Assembly: GCF_004217145.1 (NCBI RefSeq)
Contig: NZ_SHKR01000016.1
Coordinates: 466,852 to 530,851 of the forward strand
DNA from: Kribbella rubisoli
GTDB lineage: Bacteria; Actinomycetota; Actinomycetes; Propionibacteriales; Kribbellaceae
Length of the DNA stretch: 64,000 nucleotides
Direction of reading: 5' to 3'
Under the pieces are notes generated by a model. That model ran no database searches. It was not told the origin of the DNA and saw only the letters and a program-made list of their open reading frames with translations. Below are positions 57,305-64,000 of the stretch, piece by piece. The translations under genes and the position numbers were made by a program. The stretch's first letter is position 1; the number at the start of each line of letters is the position of its first letter.

Positions 57305-58167
57305 CTTCCGGGACACTGACCCAGTTGTGCCTCGGCGGCGTCGACCGTCTGCTCGAGCAGGAGCGCGATCGTCATCGGGCCGACGCCGCCCGGGACCGGA
57401 GTGATCAGGCGCGCGACCTCGGACGCCTCCTCGAAGTGCACGTCGCCGACGTTTCCCTCGTTGTAGCCGGCGTCGACCACGACCGCGCCGGGCTTCAGCC
57501 AGTCGCCGCGGACGAAGTTCGCCTTGCCGACCGCGGCGATCACGACGTCCGCGGTCCGGACCAGCTCGGGCAGGTCCCGGGTCCGCGAGTGCGCATAGGT
57601 CACCGTCGCGTTCGATGCCAGCAGCAACATCCCGGCCGGCTTGCCGAGGATCGGGCTGCGGCCGATCACCACCGCATGCGCCCCTTCGAGCGGTACGTCG
57701 TACGCCGCGAGCAGCCGCATGATCCCGCCGGGCGTCGCCGAGCGGAACCCGGGATCGCTCGCGTCGTTGAGGGCCATCGCCGCGAACGACAGCATCGTCA
57801 CGCCGTCGACATCCTTGCCCGGGTCGATCGCCTCGAACGCGGCCCTCTCGTCGATCTGCGCCGGCACCGGGTGCTGCAGCAGGATCCCGTGCACCTCCGG
57901 GTCCTCCGACAGCTTCCGGATCTCCGCGACCAGCTCGTCGGTGGTCGTCTCGGCCGGCAGTACGACGCTCCGCGAACCGATCCCGGCCTTCTTCGACCGG
58001 TTCTGCTTCATCCGCACGTACGTCGCGGACGCCGGGTCGTCACCGACCAGCACGGTCGCGAGACACGGCTGGACGCCGTACTTCTCCTGCAGCGCCGCGG
58101 CGCGCTCCGCCGCCTTGGCCACCATCTCGGCGGCGAGGTCGGTCCCGATCATCAACTCAGCAGTCAT
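57301..58167 (-). CDS. folD: Bifunctional methylenetetrahydrofolate dehydrogenase/cyclohydrolase
   Basis: 288 aa. It interconverts 5,10-methylene- and 10-formyl-tetrahydrofolate. Signatures: ATVLVGDDPASATYVRMKQN, the catalytic-lysine region RSKKAG, GILLQHPVPAQID, GKDVDGVT, VVIGRSPILGKPAGMLL and ITPVPGGVGPMTIALLLEQT. The ATG at 58167 follows GAGGAG at good spacing; an upstream in-frame start (58188) is less likely. Confidence 0.96.
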   Translation of the reverse strand: MTAELMIGTDLAAEMVAKAAERAAALQEKYGVQPCLATVLVGDDPASATYVRMKQNRSKKAGIGSRSVVLPAETTTDELVAEIRKLSEDPEVHGILLQHPVPAQIDERAAFEAIDPGKDVDGVTMLSFAAMALNDASDPGFRSATPGGIMRLLAAYDVPLEGAHAVVIGRSPILGKPAGMLLLASNATVTYAHSRTRDLPELVRTADVVIAAVGKANFVRGDWLKPGAVVVDAGYNEGNVGDVHFEEASEVARLITPVPGGVGPMTIALLLEQTVDAAEAQLGQCPGS

Positions 58168-58271
58168 CTGCGCACTCCTCCTCGTCAAAGGGTGCCCAGG
58201 CGCGCGGCGAAAGCCGGATGGCAGACCGTTCCCCGGTGGTCGTCCACCTCAGCGCCAGTCGCGGTCCGCCC

Positions 58272-60041
58272 TCAGGATACCGACCCGGTCGCCTGGGCTA
58301 CGAATGCGTCGGCCACCCCGTCGCCGATCCGGAGCCGGACCTTGCTGTGCGGGAGGCGGACGTCACGGATCTCGTCGGCCTGCGTGATCAGGTGCTCGAT
58401 CTCGTCGCGGGCGGTCGCAACGTCCGACGCATTGCCCTCCGCCTGCGCCTCGAACACGCGCAGCGCCTGTCTCAGCGCGCCGCCCCAGTAGAACGACGCG
58501 TCCAGCCACGCGTCGGTCTCGGCTTCGAACTCCGGGTCGATCACGCCGCTGCGGATCTGCGCGGACGCGTTCTCGATCGCCTCCAGGTACGGCTCCAGGT
58601 CCGCGATAGCACCGGCCAGATCACCGCCGTCCCAGGTCGCCTTGAAGGCCGCGAGCTTCGAGGCCAGCACCGGCGCGTTGATCAGATGCAGCTTCCCGTC
58701 GTACGTCGTGAGATCCGCGAACACCTCCAGCGCCGCGATCGTGGCCGCGTCTCCCCCGGCACGCTCGGCGATCGCGCGGCGCCAGGACGCGTCGGCGTCG
58801 TACGTCGCGGGCTTCCAGCCGAACTCGGCGAACGAGTACAGCGCCAGCTTGCTCGCCGCGGCCTGGTTCATCGGGTTCGAGATGATGCCGACGACGTGCT
58901 CGGCGAGGCCTGGCTCGCGGCCCGTGTACGCCGCGAGCAGGATCCGGCCGTGGGCGTAGTCGTTGACCGGGTAGTTGTCCCAGATCAGGATGTCGTGCCC
59001 GAACACCGCCTTCGCCGCGGCCGCTTGTGCGCTCGTGATCCGCTCCGGAACGACCGCAGTACCGGTCCAGTGCACGATCACGGCCGGATCGAGCTGCTCG
59101 CGCAGCGCCTGCTTGTACGGCGTCTCTTCGAGGTCGTAGTACTCGGTCGGGACCATCTGCAGCGGAGCGACGTCCGGCTTGGTCGCGATCCACTCCCGCT
59201 GCACGCGGTTGCACAGGTCGGCCTGCGCCGCACCGGCCGCTCCACCGCCCGTGCCGTACTTCGTGGCGTCCTCGTCGGAGTGCCATTTCTCGTACTCGAT
59301 GTCGTCGAGCGGGACGTTGAAGACCCGTACGCCGAGCGCGTACAGCGCCTCGAACTTCGCGATCAGCGCCTGGAAGTCGTCGTCGGACGTGTACGCGATC
59401 GACAGGCCGGGCGAGAGCGCGAAGGTGAAGTCGACCTTGTTGCGCTGCGCCCGCTCGATCAGTTCGCCGAGCTCGGCCAGTTTGTCGGCCGGGTACGGGT
59501 CGCGCCACTGCTCGCGGTGGTAGACGTCGTCCTTGGGCGCGTACTGGTACGTGTTCATCTTGTGCGCGCCGAGATAGTCCAGGTGGTCGAGGCGGTCCGC
59601 GTGCGACCACGGCGTGCCGTAGAAGCCCTCGATCGAGCCGCGGTACGGCAGCGTCGGCCAGTCGCGGATCTCGACACCATCCACATGGCCGACATGGTTG
59701 CCCTGGACAAGCTGATCGAGGGTCAGCGCCGCGTAGTACGTGCCGCGGGTGTCGACGCCGTCGAGAACGATCTGGTGGTCGCCGACGGCAACCACGTAGC
59801 CCTCGGCCGGCAGACCGGCAGCCGGTTCGACGTCGAGACCGGCGCCGCCGAGGTGGACGGTCACCGCGGCCTCGCCGTCGACGATCGTGGTCACGCCGGC
59901 GCGGGTCAGGGTGTCACGGACGATCCGTTCAGCATCGGGATCGGTGGTCGGTCCATGGACCAGACCGACCGTGTCACCGAGGTCGAACCCGTCCGAACGG
60001 CTGTTGGTCTGTTGAGCTTCAGGGGTCACGCCCCTATCCAC
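58272..60041 (-). CDS. GH84-type beta-N-acetylglucosaminidase
   Basis: 589 aa. An N-terminal Glyco_hydro_20b-like domain (residues 20-130) precedes the GH84 catalytic barrel, which begins YRGSIEGFYGTPWSHADRL. The catalytic Asp-Asp pair is in FNVPLDDIEYEKW, and the WDNYPVND segment lies near the active site. A helical C-terminal domain follows. No signal peptide, so cytoplasmic unless processed otherwise. It would remove terminal beta-GlcNAc. Starts are GTGs at 60041 or 60029. It is 20 nt downstream of the Ddn-like gene. Confidence 0.9.
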   Translation of the reverse strand: MDRGVTPEAQQTNSRSDGFDLGDTVGLVHGPTTDPDAERIVRDTLTRAGVTTIVDGEAAVTVHLGGAGLDVEPAAGLPAEGYVVAVGDHQIVLDGVDTRGTYYAALTLDQLVQGNHVGHVDGVEIRDWPTLPYRGSIEGFYGTPWSHADRLDHLDYLGAHKMNTYQYAPKDDVYHREQWRDPYPADKLAELGELIERAQRNKVDFTFALSPGLSIAYTSDDDFQALIAKFEALYALGVRVFNVPLDDIEYEKWHSDEDATKYGTGGGAAGAAQADLCNRVQREWIATKPDVAPLQMVPTEYYDLEETPYKQALREQLDPAVIVHWTGTAVVPERITSAQAAAAKAVFGHDILIWDNYPVNDYAHGRILLAAYTGREPGLAEHVVGIISNPMNQAAASKLALYSFAEFGWKPATYDADASWRRAIAERAGGDAATIAALEVFADLTTYDGKLHLINAPVLASKLAAFKATWDGGDLAGAIADLEPYLEAIENASAQIRSGVIDPEFEAETDAWLDASFYWGGALRQALRVFEAQAEGNASDVATARDEIEHLITQADEIRDVRLPHSKVRLRIGDGVADAFVAQATGSVS

Positions 60042-60061
60042 TCAGCGCGCGGACCCGCCCG

Positions 60062-60484
60062 TCAAGACACCCGGGTCAGCTTGAGGACGGGGATCGTGCG
60101 GATGCCCGCCGTACGGACCTCGTACTCCGCGAAGCCCGGGTACCGCCGCGCCTGCTCGGCGTAGATGCGGTCGCGGTCGGCGCCGGTCACGTCGTCGACG
60201 GACACCTTGTACGTCTCGGTGCCGACCTCGACGACGCCCTCACCGGCAGTGACCAGGTTGCGGTACCAGTCCGGGTTCGTCGGAGCGCCGCCCTTGCTGG
60301 CGAACACGTAGATGACGGCCGGATCCGTCTCGTCGGCCAAATACATCGTCGGGGCGATGAACTCCTGTCCGCTCCGACGGCCGACGTGGTGCAGCAGCAC
60401 CATCGGGGCGCCGTCGAAGTTGCCGCCGACCCTGCCTTCGTTCTCCCGGAACTCCGTGATGACGTTCGTGTTCCAGTCGCTCAT
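60062..60484 (-). CDS. Deazaflavin-dependent nitroreductase (Ddn-like)
   Basis: A 140-aa split beta-barrel F420-binding protein. Signatures: GNFDGAPMVLLHHVGRRSGQ, YVFASKGGAPTNPDWYRNLV and PGFAEYEVRTAGIRTIPVLK. Related to mycobacterial Ddn/FQR enzymes that reduce quinones with F420H2; the substrate here is unknown. The ATG at 60484 follows GGAGG. 20-nt gaps separate it from both neighbours on the same strand. Confidence 0.9.
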   Translation of the reverse strand: MSDWNTNVITEFRENEGRVGGNFDGAPMVLLHHVGRRSGQEFIAPTMYLADETDPAVIYVFASKGGAPTNPDWYRNLVTAGEGVVEVGTETYKVSVDDVTGADRDRIYAEQARRYPGFAEYEVRTAGIRTIPVLKLTRVS

Positions 60485-60504
60485 ATCGATTCCTCCGCAG
60501 ATTT

Positions 60505-61113
60505 CTAAAGCAAGCCTGCGTGGTCCAACGCGAGATAGGCGGCATCAATTCCGGTCATCGCACCTGGAGTGCGCAGCTCGGCACGGAACGCGTCGACGGT
60601 CAGCTCGACCGGGACGCAATCCTCGGTCTCGTCGAGCTGTTGTTTGCCGTCGGGGCGGCAGCCGCGCGCGATCGCGACGTACTTGCGGAACGTTGAGGAC
60701 GCACCGGACCACTGCCAGCCGACGACGTCGAGCGTCTCGCAGGTGTAGCCGGTCTCCTCCTCGAGCTCCCGCGCGCCGGCGACGGCCACCTCCTCGCCGG
60801 GCTCCACCAAGCCGCCCGGAAGGTTCGTCACGACGGCGTCCGGGCCGGCCCGGAACATCCGGATCGTGACGATCCGCCCGTCCGGGGTCAGCGGCAGCAC
60901 GGTGACCCCGGACGTGACGCCGATCTCGGGGCCGATGACGTCCCACTCGACCTCGCGGCCGTCGGGCATCCGGTACCGGCGCAGGCGCACGGTGAGGAAC
61001 CGCCGGAATCCGGGCTCCTCGTCCAGCAGCTCCCACGGACCGGGGTCGGCAGGCCGAGACGACTCAGCCGCCACGTTGTCGGTGACGGCTGAGGTCTCGT
61101 GCTGGTCCGTCAC
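60505..61113 (-). CDS. NUDIX hydrolase
   Basis: 202 aa. The Nudix box is GLVEPGEEVAVAGARELEEE followed by TGY, complete with the REx2EE core. Upstream is VTVLPLTPDGRIVTIRMFRA. The layout resembles ADP-ribose pyrophosphatase-type enzymes; the substrate is not known. The GTG at 61113 overlaps the prcA stop (GTGA), so it is translationally coupled to the proteasome alpha subunit. Confidence 0.9.
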   Translation of the reverse strand: MTDQHETSAVTDNVAAESSRPADPGPWELLDEEPGFRRFLTVRLRRYRMPDGREVEWDVIGPEIGVTSGVTVLPLTPDGRIVTIRMFRAGPDAVVTNLPGGLVEPGEEVAVAGARELEEETGYTCETLDVVGWQWSGASSTFRKYVAIARGCRPDGKQQLDETEDCVPVELTVDAFRAELRTPGAMTGIDAAYLALDHAGLL

Positions 61114-61961
61114 AGGGGACGGTTGTCGTCGGGATCTTCCGGCGGAGCGATCGGTGCATCATCCGCCGGCGGGGCGATCGGCGTGTCCTCGGCCGAAGCG
61201 CCGGTGTCCGCGGTGTCCTTCTTGTCCTCCGCGTCAGCAGGCTCGGTGGCCTCTTCCGCGGGGCGGGACTCGGACAGGATGGTCTCCAGCGTCGCCTCGG
61301 AGATCCGCTTGAACTTGCGCACCTGGGTCCGGGTCCGGTCCAGGACCGCTACCTCGAGCTGGTCCGGGGTCAGCTGCCGGACCTCGGTGCCGTCGTGGCC
61401 GAGGGCATCCACCGCGAGCCGGAGAGCACCCGCGAGCGAGATGCCCTCGGAGTAGTGCTCGCCGATGTAGTCCGCGACCTGGTCGGCCGCGCCGCCCATC
61501 ACGGCGTACCCCTGCACGTCGGCGATCGAGCCGTCGTACGTGAGCCGGTACACCTGGTCGTCGGACGGAGCGGCGCCGATCTCGGCGACGAGGATCTCGA
61601 CCTCGAGCGGCTTCTCGCCGCCGGAGGAGAAGATCGCGCCGAGCGTCTGCGCGTACGCGTTGGCCAGCGCCCGGCCGGTGACGTCACGCCGGTCGTAGGA
61701 GTACCCGCGCATGTCGGCCAGCCGCACGCCGGCGATCCGCAGGTTCTCGAACTCGTTGTACCGGCCGACGGCGGCGAACGCCATCCGGTCGTAGATCTCG
61801 GCCACCTTGTGCAGCGCGGGCGAGCGGTTCTCGGCCACGAACAGGATGCCGTCGGCATATTGCAGCGCGATCGCGCTGCGGCCCTTGGCGATGCCCTTCC
61901 GGGCGAAGTCGGCCCGGTCCCGCATCAGCTGCTCGGGCGAGACGTAGAACGGAACGCTCAT
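61110..61961 (-). CDS. prcA: 20S proteasome subunit alpha
   Basis: 283 aa. The N-terminal alpha-subunit segment is YVSPEQLMRDRADFARKGIA, followed by the core KGRSAIALQYADGILFVAEN and FAAVGRYNEFENLRIAG. The C-terminal ~60 residues (EATEPADAEDKKDTADTG) are acidic and disordered. It forms the outer rings that gate the chamber and dock the Mpa/ARC ATPase. It lies 49 nt after the prcB stop and overlaps the NUDIX gene. Confidence 0.96.
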   Translation of the reverse strand: MSVPFYVSPEQLMRDRADFARKGIAKGRSAIALQYADGILFVAENRSPALHKVAEIYDRMAFAAVGRYNEFENLRIAGVRLADMRGYSYDRRDVTGRALANAYAQTLGAIFSSGGEKPLEVEILVAEIGAAPSDDQVYRLTYDGSIADVQGYAVMGGAADQVADYIGEHYSEGISLAGALRLAVDALGHDGTEVRQLTPDQLEVAVLDRTRTQVRKFKRISEATLETILSESRPAEEATEPADAEDKKDTADTGASAEDTPIAPPADDAPIAPPEDPDDNRPL

Positions 61962-62010
61962 CGAAGGTGTCGTCCTCTAATCAGTCGATCGGGCAGGATC
62001 ATCGGGATGG

Positions 62011-62853
62011 TCAGGTCAGAGACGTCGCGGCCGGGCCGTCGGGACGCTGGTGCCGCTGGGCCCAGGCCGCGTCGACGAGCGCCGCCACCTCGTCCTCGGG
62101 CAGCCGCCGGTAACCGTCCGCGGTGACCACGCCGACCACCGGGAAGATCCGCCGGAGCATGTCCGGGCCGCCGGTCGCCGAGTCGTCGTCGGCCGCGTCG
62201 ATCAGCGACTGGATCATCACCGTCACGCAGTCGGTCTCCGACAGGTCCTCGCGGTACAGCTTCTTCAGCGCGCCGCGGGCGAACAACGAGCCCGAGCCGA
62301 CGCTGTAGAAGTGGGTCTCCTCGTACCGCCCGCCGGTGGGGTCGTAGGAGAAGATCCGGCCGCCGTTGATGTCGTGGTCGTACCCCGCGAACAGCGGCAC
62401 CACGGTCAGGCCCTGCATCGCCATCGGCAGGTTGCCGCGGATCAGCGCGCTGAGCCGGTTGGCCTTGCCGTCGAGGCTGAGCGTCGCGCCCTCGAGCTTC
62501 TCGTAGTGCTCCAGCTCGACCTGGAACAACCGGACCATCTCGATCCCGAAACCGGCCGAGCCGGCGAACGCGACCGCCGAGTACTCGTCGGCCGGGAACA
62601 CCTTCTCGATGTCACGCTGGGCGATAATGTTGCCCATCGTGGCCCGCCGGTCGCCGGCCATGATCACGCCACCGGGGAAGGTGGCCGCGACGATCGTCGT
62701 ACCGTGCGGGACTTCGCTGGACAGGTCACCCGAACCCAGGGCCCGTCGTCCCGGCAACAGGTCGGGCGCGTGCCCGGCCAGGAAGTCCATGAACGACGAG
62801 CCACCTGGGGTCAGGAAGGCTTCCGGCAACCGGCCGGAGGCATCAGAAGTCAT
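62011..62853 (-). CDS. prcB: 20S proteasome subunit beta (catalytic)
   Basis: 280 aa. It is made as a precursor; cleavage in EVPHGTTIVAATFPGG exposes the catalytic N-terminal Thr. Core segments: GDRRATMGNIIAQRDIEKVF, FAGSAGFGIEMVRLFQVELE and YSVGSGSLFARGALKK. The propeptide has SSFMDFLAGHAPDLLPGR. The ATG at 62853 or the GTG at 62865 can be the start; the GTG overlaps the pup stop (GTGA) and is a serious alternative. Confidence 0.96.
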   Translation of the reverse strand: MTSDASGRLPEAFLTPGGSSFMDFLAGHAPDLLPGRRALGSGDLSSEVPHGTTIVAATFPGGVIMAGDRRATMGNIIAQRDIEKVFPADEYSAVAFAGSAGFGIEMVRLFQVELEHYEKLEGATLSLDGKANRLSALIRGNLPMAMQGLTVVPLFAGYDHDINGGRIFSYDPTGGRYEETHFYSVGSGSLFARGALKKLYREDLSETDCVTVMIQSLIDAADDDSATGGPDMLRRIFPVVGVVTADGYRRLPEDEVAALVDAAWAQRHQRPDGPAATSLT

Positions 62854-62861
62854 CGAGCGGT

Positions 62862-63071
62862 TCACTCCCCACCCTTTTGCACGAATCCGCGGACGAACTC
62901 CTCGGCGTTCTCCTCGAGCACCTCGTCGATCTCGTCCAGGATCGAATCGACGTCCTCGTCGAGTCGCTCTTTGCGCTCCTGGACGTCCTCCGACGCCTCG
63001 ACCTGCTCGACCTCTTCCTCGGTCGACGAACGCTTGGGCTGCTTGTGCTGCTGCCCGCCGTCTTTCGCCAT
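62862..63071 (-). CDS. pup: Prokaryotic ubiquitin-like protein Pup
   Basis: A 69-aa intrinsically disordered tag. The N-terminus is AKDGGQQHKQPKR, the coiled Mpa/ARC-binding part is EDVQERKERLDEDVDSILDE, and the end is GFVQKGGE. It ends in Glu, so it needs no deamidation before ligation. The ATG at 63071 follows AGGAGG. It lies between dop and prcB. Confidence 0.96.
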   Translation of the reverse strand: MAKDGGQQHKQPKRSSTEEEVEQVEASEDVQERKERLDEDVDSILDEIDEVLEENAEEFVRGFVQKGGE

Positions 63072-63148
63072 GACACACACCTCCTAGAACCGCCGACTGC
63101 GTCGGACGCCCAACCGACCCTTCGCAGTGCTTTCTCTATACGGCGACC

Positions 63149-64000
63149 CTACCCGGCAGCGCCCCCAGTAATGGTGCGAACCAGGTCACTGGCGGTGTCG
63201 CATTGGTCAAGAAGTGCTCCGACGTGGGCTTTCGTCCCCCGCAACGGGTCCAAAGTCGGGATCCGTTGCAATGACTCCTTACCGGGCAGATCGAAGATCA
63301 CCGAGTCCCAGGAAGCGGCCGCGACCTGCGGCGCGTACTGCTGCATGCAGCGGCCGCGGAAGTACGCCCGGGTGTCGGTCGGCGGGTGCGCGACCGCCAT
63401 CCGGATCTCCTCGTCGGTGACGATCCGCTGCATCCGGTTGGATTTCACCAACCTGTAATACAGGCCCTTGTCCGGGCGGAGATCGGCGTACTGCAGATCG
63501 ATCAGGTGCAGCTTCGGGTCGTCCCACTCCAGGCCGTCGCGATCGCGGTACTGCTGGAGCAGTTTGTACTTCGCGACCCAGTCGAGCTGGTCGGACAGCT
63601 TCATCGGGTCGATCGCGAGCTGGTCGAGGAGCTGCTCCCACCGGTGCAGGATGTCCTTGGTCTGCCGGTCCGCGTCGTCGCCGTACTTGTCCTCGACATA
63701 CTTGCGGGCCTGCTCCAGATACTCCGCCTGCAGCTGGACGGCGGTGATCTTGCGGCCGTCCTTCAGCGTGAGCAGATGTGTGCAGGACGGGTCGTGGCTG
63801 ACCTCGTGCAGCGCGGACACCGGACGGTCGACGCCCAGGTCGTCGGTGAGCCAGCCGTCCTCGATCATCGCGAGCACGAGCGACGTCGTACCGACCTTCA
63901 GGTACGTCGAGATCTCGGACAGGTTCGCGTCGCCGATGATCACGTGCAGCCGGCGGTAACGATCCGGATTCGCGTGCGGCTCGTCGCGGGTGTTGATGAT
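63149..64000 (-). CDS. dop: Pup deamidase/depupylase Dop, C-terminal part (cut by window end)
   Basis: The frame runs off the right edge; 283 codons are present, the end of a roughly 500-residue protein. Recognisable parts are INTRDEPHANPDRYRRLHVI, GDANLSEISTYLKVGTTSLV, LHLIDLQYADLRPDKGLYYR and RIPTLDPLRGTKAHVGALLD. These belong to the Dop/PafA carboxylate-amine ligase-like family. I call Dop over PafA because of position immediately upstream of pup-prcB-prcA. The stop is at 63149-63151, 77 nt before the pup start. Confidence 0.88.
   Translation of the reverse strand: MINTRDEPHANPDRYRRLHVIIGDANLSEISTYLKVGTTSLVLAMIEDGWLTDDLGVDRPVSALHEVSHDPSCTHLLTLKDGRKITAVQLQAEYLEQARKYVEDKYGDDADRQTKDILHRWEQLLDQLAIDPMKLSDQLDWVAKYKLLQQYRDRDGLEWDDPKLHLIDLQYADLRPDKGLYYRLVKSNRMQRIVTDEEIRMAVAHPPTDTRAYFRGRCMQQYAPQVAAASWDSVIFDLPGKESLQRIPTLDPLRGTKAHVGALLDQCDTASDLVRTITGGAAG

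Noticed and set aside
63149..64000. PafA (Pup ligase) instead of Dop
   Set aside because: The families are close homologues and only the C-terminal part is present, but the position just upstream of pup-prcB-prcA is the usual place for dop; pafA normally lies further downstream of prcA.

Overview
The window is high-GC DNA from an actinobacterium. Evidence for the phylum is a Pup-proteasome locus (dop, pup, prcB, prcA), whiA, rbpA, the gap-pgk-tpiA-secG cluster, several flavin/F420-type oxidoreductases, frequent GTG starts and many 4-nt ATGA/GTGA gene overlaps. The gene complement and style recall Kribbella and related Propionibacteriales; the genus is my inference from memory, not a measured result. 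I see no insertion sequence, prophage, integrase or CRISPR array. This is a chromosomal segment mixing conserved core loci with soil-actinobacterial accessory genes.

Layout. 1-878 is gene-free, repeat-rich and extremely GC-rich. 879-12569 is accessory metabolism and regulation: a RecQ-type helicase, soxR with a sox box, two MFS/GlxA-type genes, an M24 peptidase, an operon of alpha/beta hydrolase, SDR and acyl-CoA ligase, two luciferase-like (LLM) oxidoreductases and a Usp protein. 12613-16803 is a large hrpA helicase. 16811-22849 holds regulators paired with effectors: WYL regulator/DinB-ankyrin, AraC/PhyH dioxygenase, CGNR regulator/MFS. 22925-28123 holds a GH20 hexosaminidase, an orphan emfourin-type inhibitor, cspA, a membrane protein, an LLM oxidoreductase, an SMP-30-like protein and rbpA.

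28137-39059 is a conserved minus-strand core: uvrC, rapZ, yvcK, whiA, an unknown gene, gap, pgk, tpiA, secG. It couples nucleotide excision repair, cell-wall precursor control, sporulation control and lower glycolysis. It is interrupted between yvcK and whiA by a plus-strand pair, an ECF sigma factor and a membrane-anchored protein with an internal duplication. 39142-51000 carries a secreted subtilase, a Rieske lipoprotein, uvrA with a Lys/Ala-rich tail, an MBL hydrolase with a GNAT, an HtrA-like protease, and a TetR/MMPL export pair with a clear operator. A tRNA-Pro(GGG) lies at 51044-51117.

51186-55407 is the minus-strand operon aroH-tyrA-cmk-plsC-der. 55500-57304 is a second divergent AraC/PhyH pair, followed by folD. 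From the right edge leftwards, dop (cut by the window end), pup, prcB, prcA, a NUDIX gene, a Ddn-like nitroreductase and a GH84 glucosaminidase run in one direction with very short gaps, suggesting that the proteasome transcript may extend into these extra genes. A recurring architectural feature is convergent pairs whose stop codons overlap (seven cases), leaving no room for intrinsic terminators, whereas perfect hairpins lie at other gene ends.
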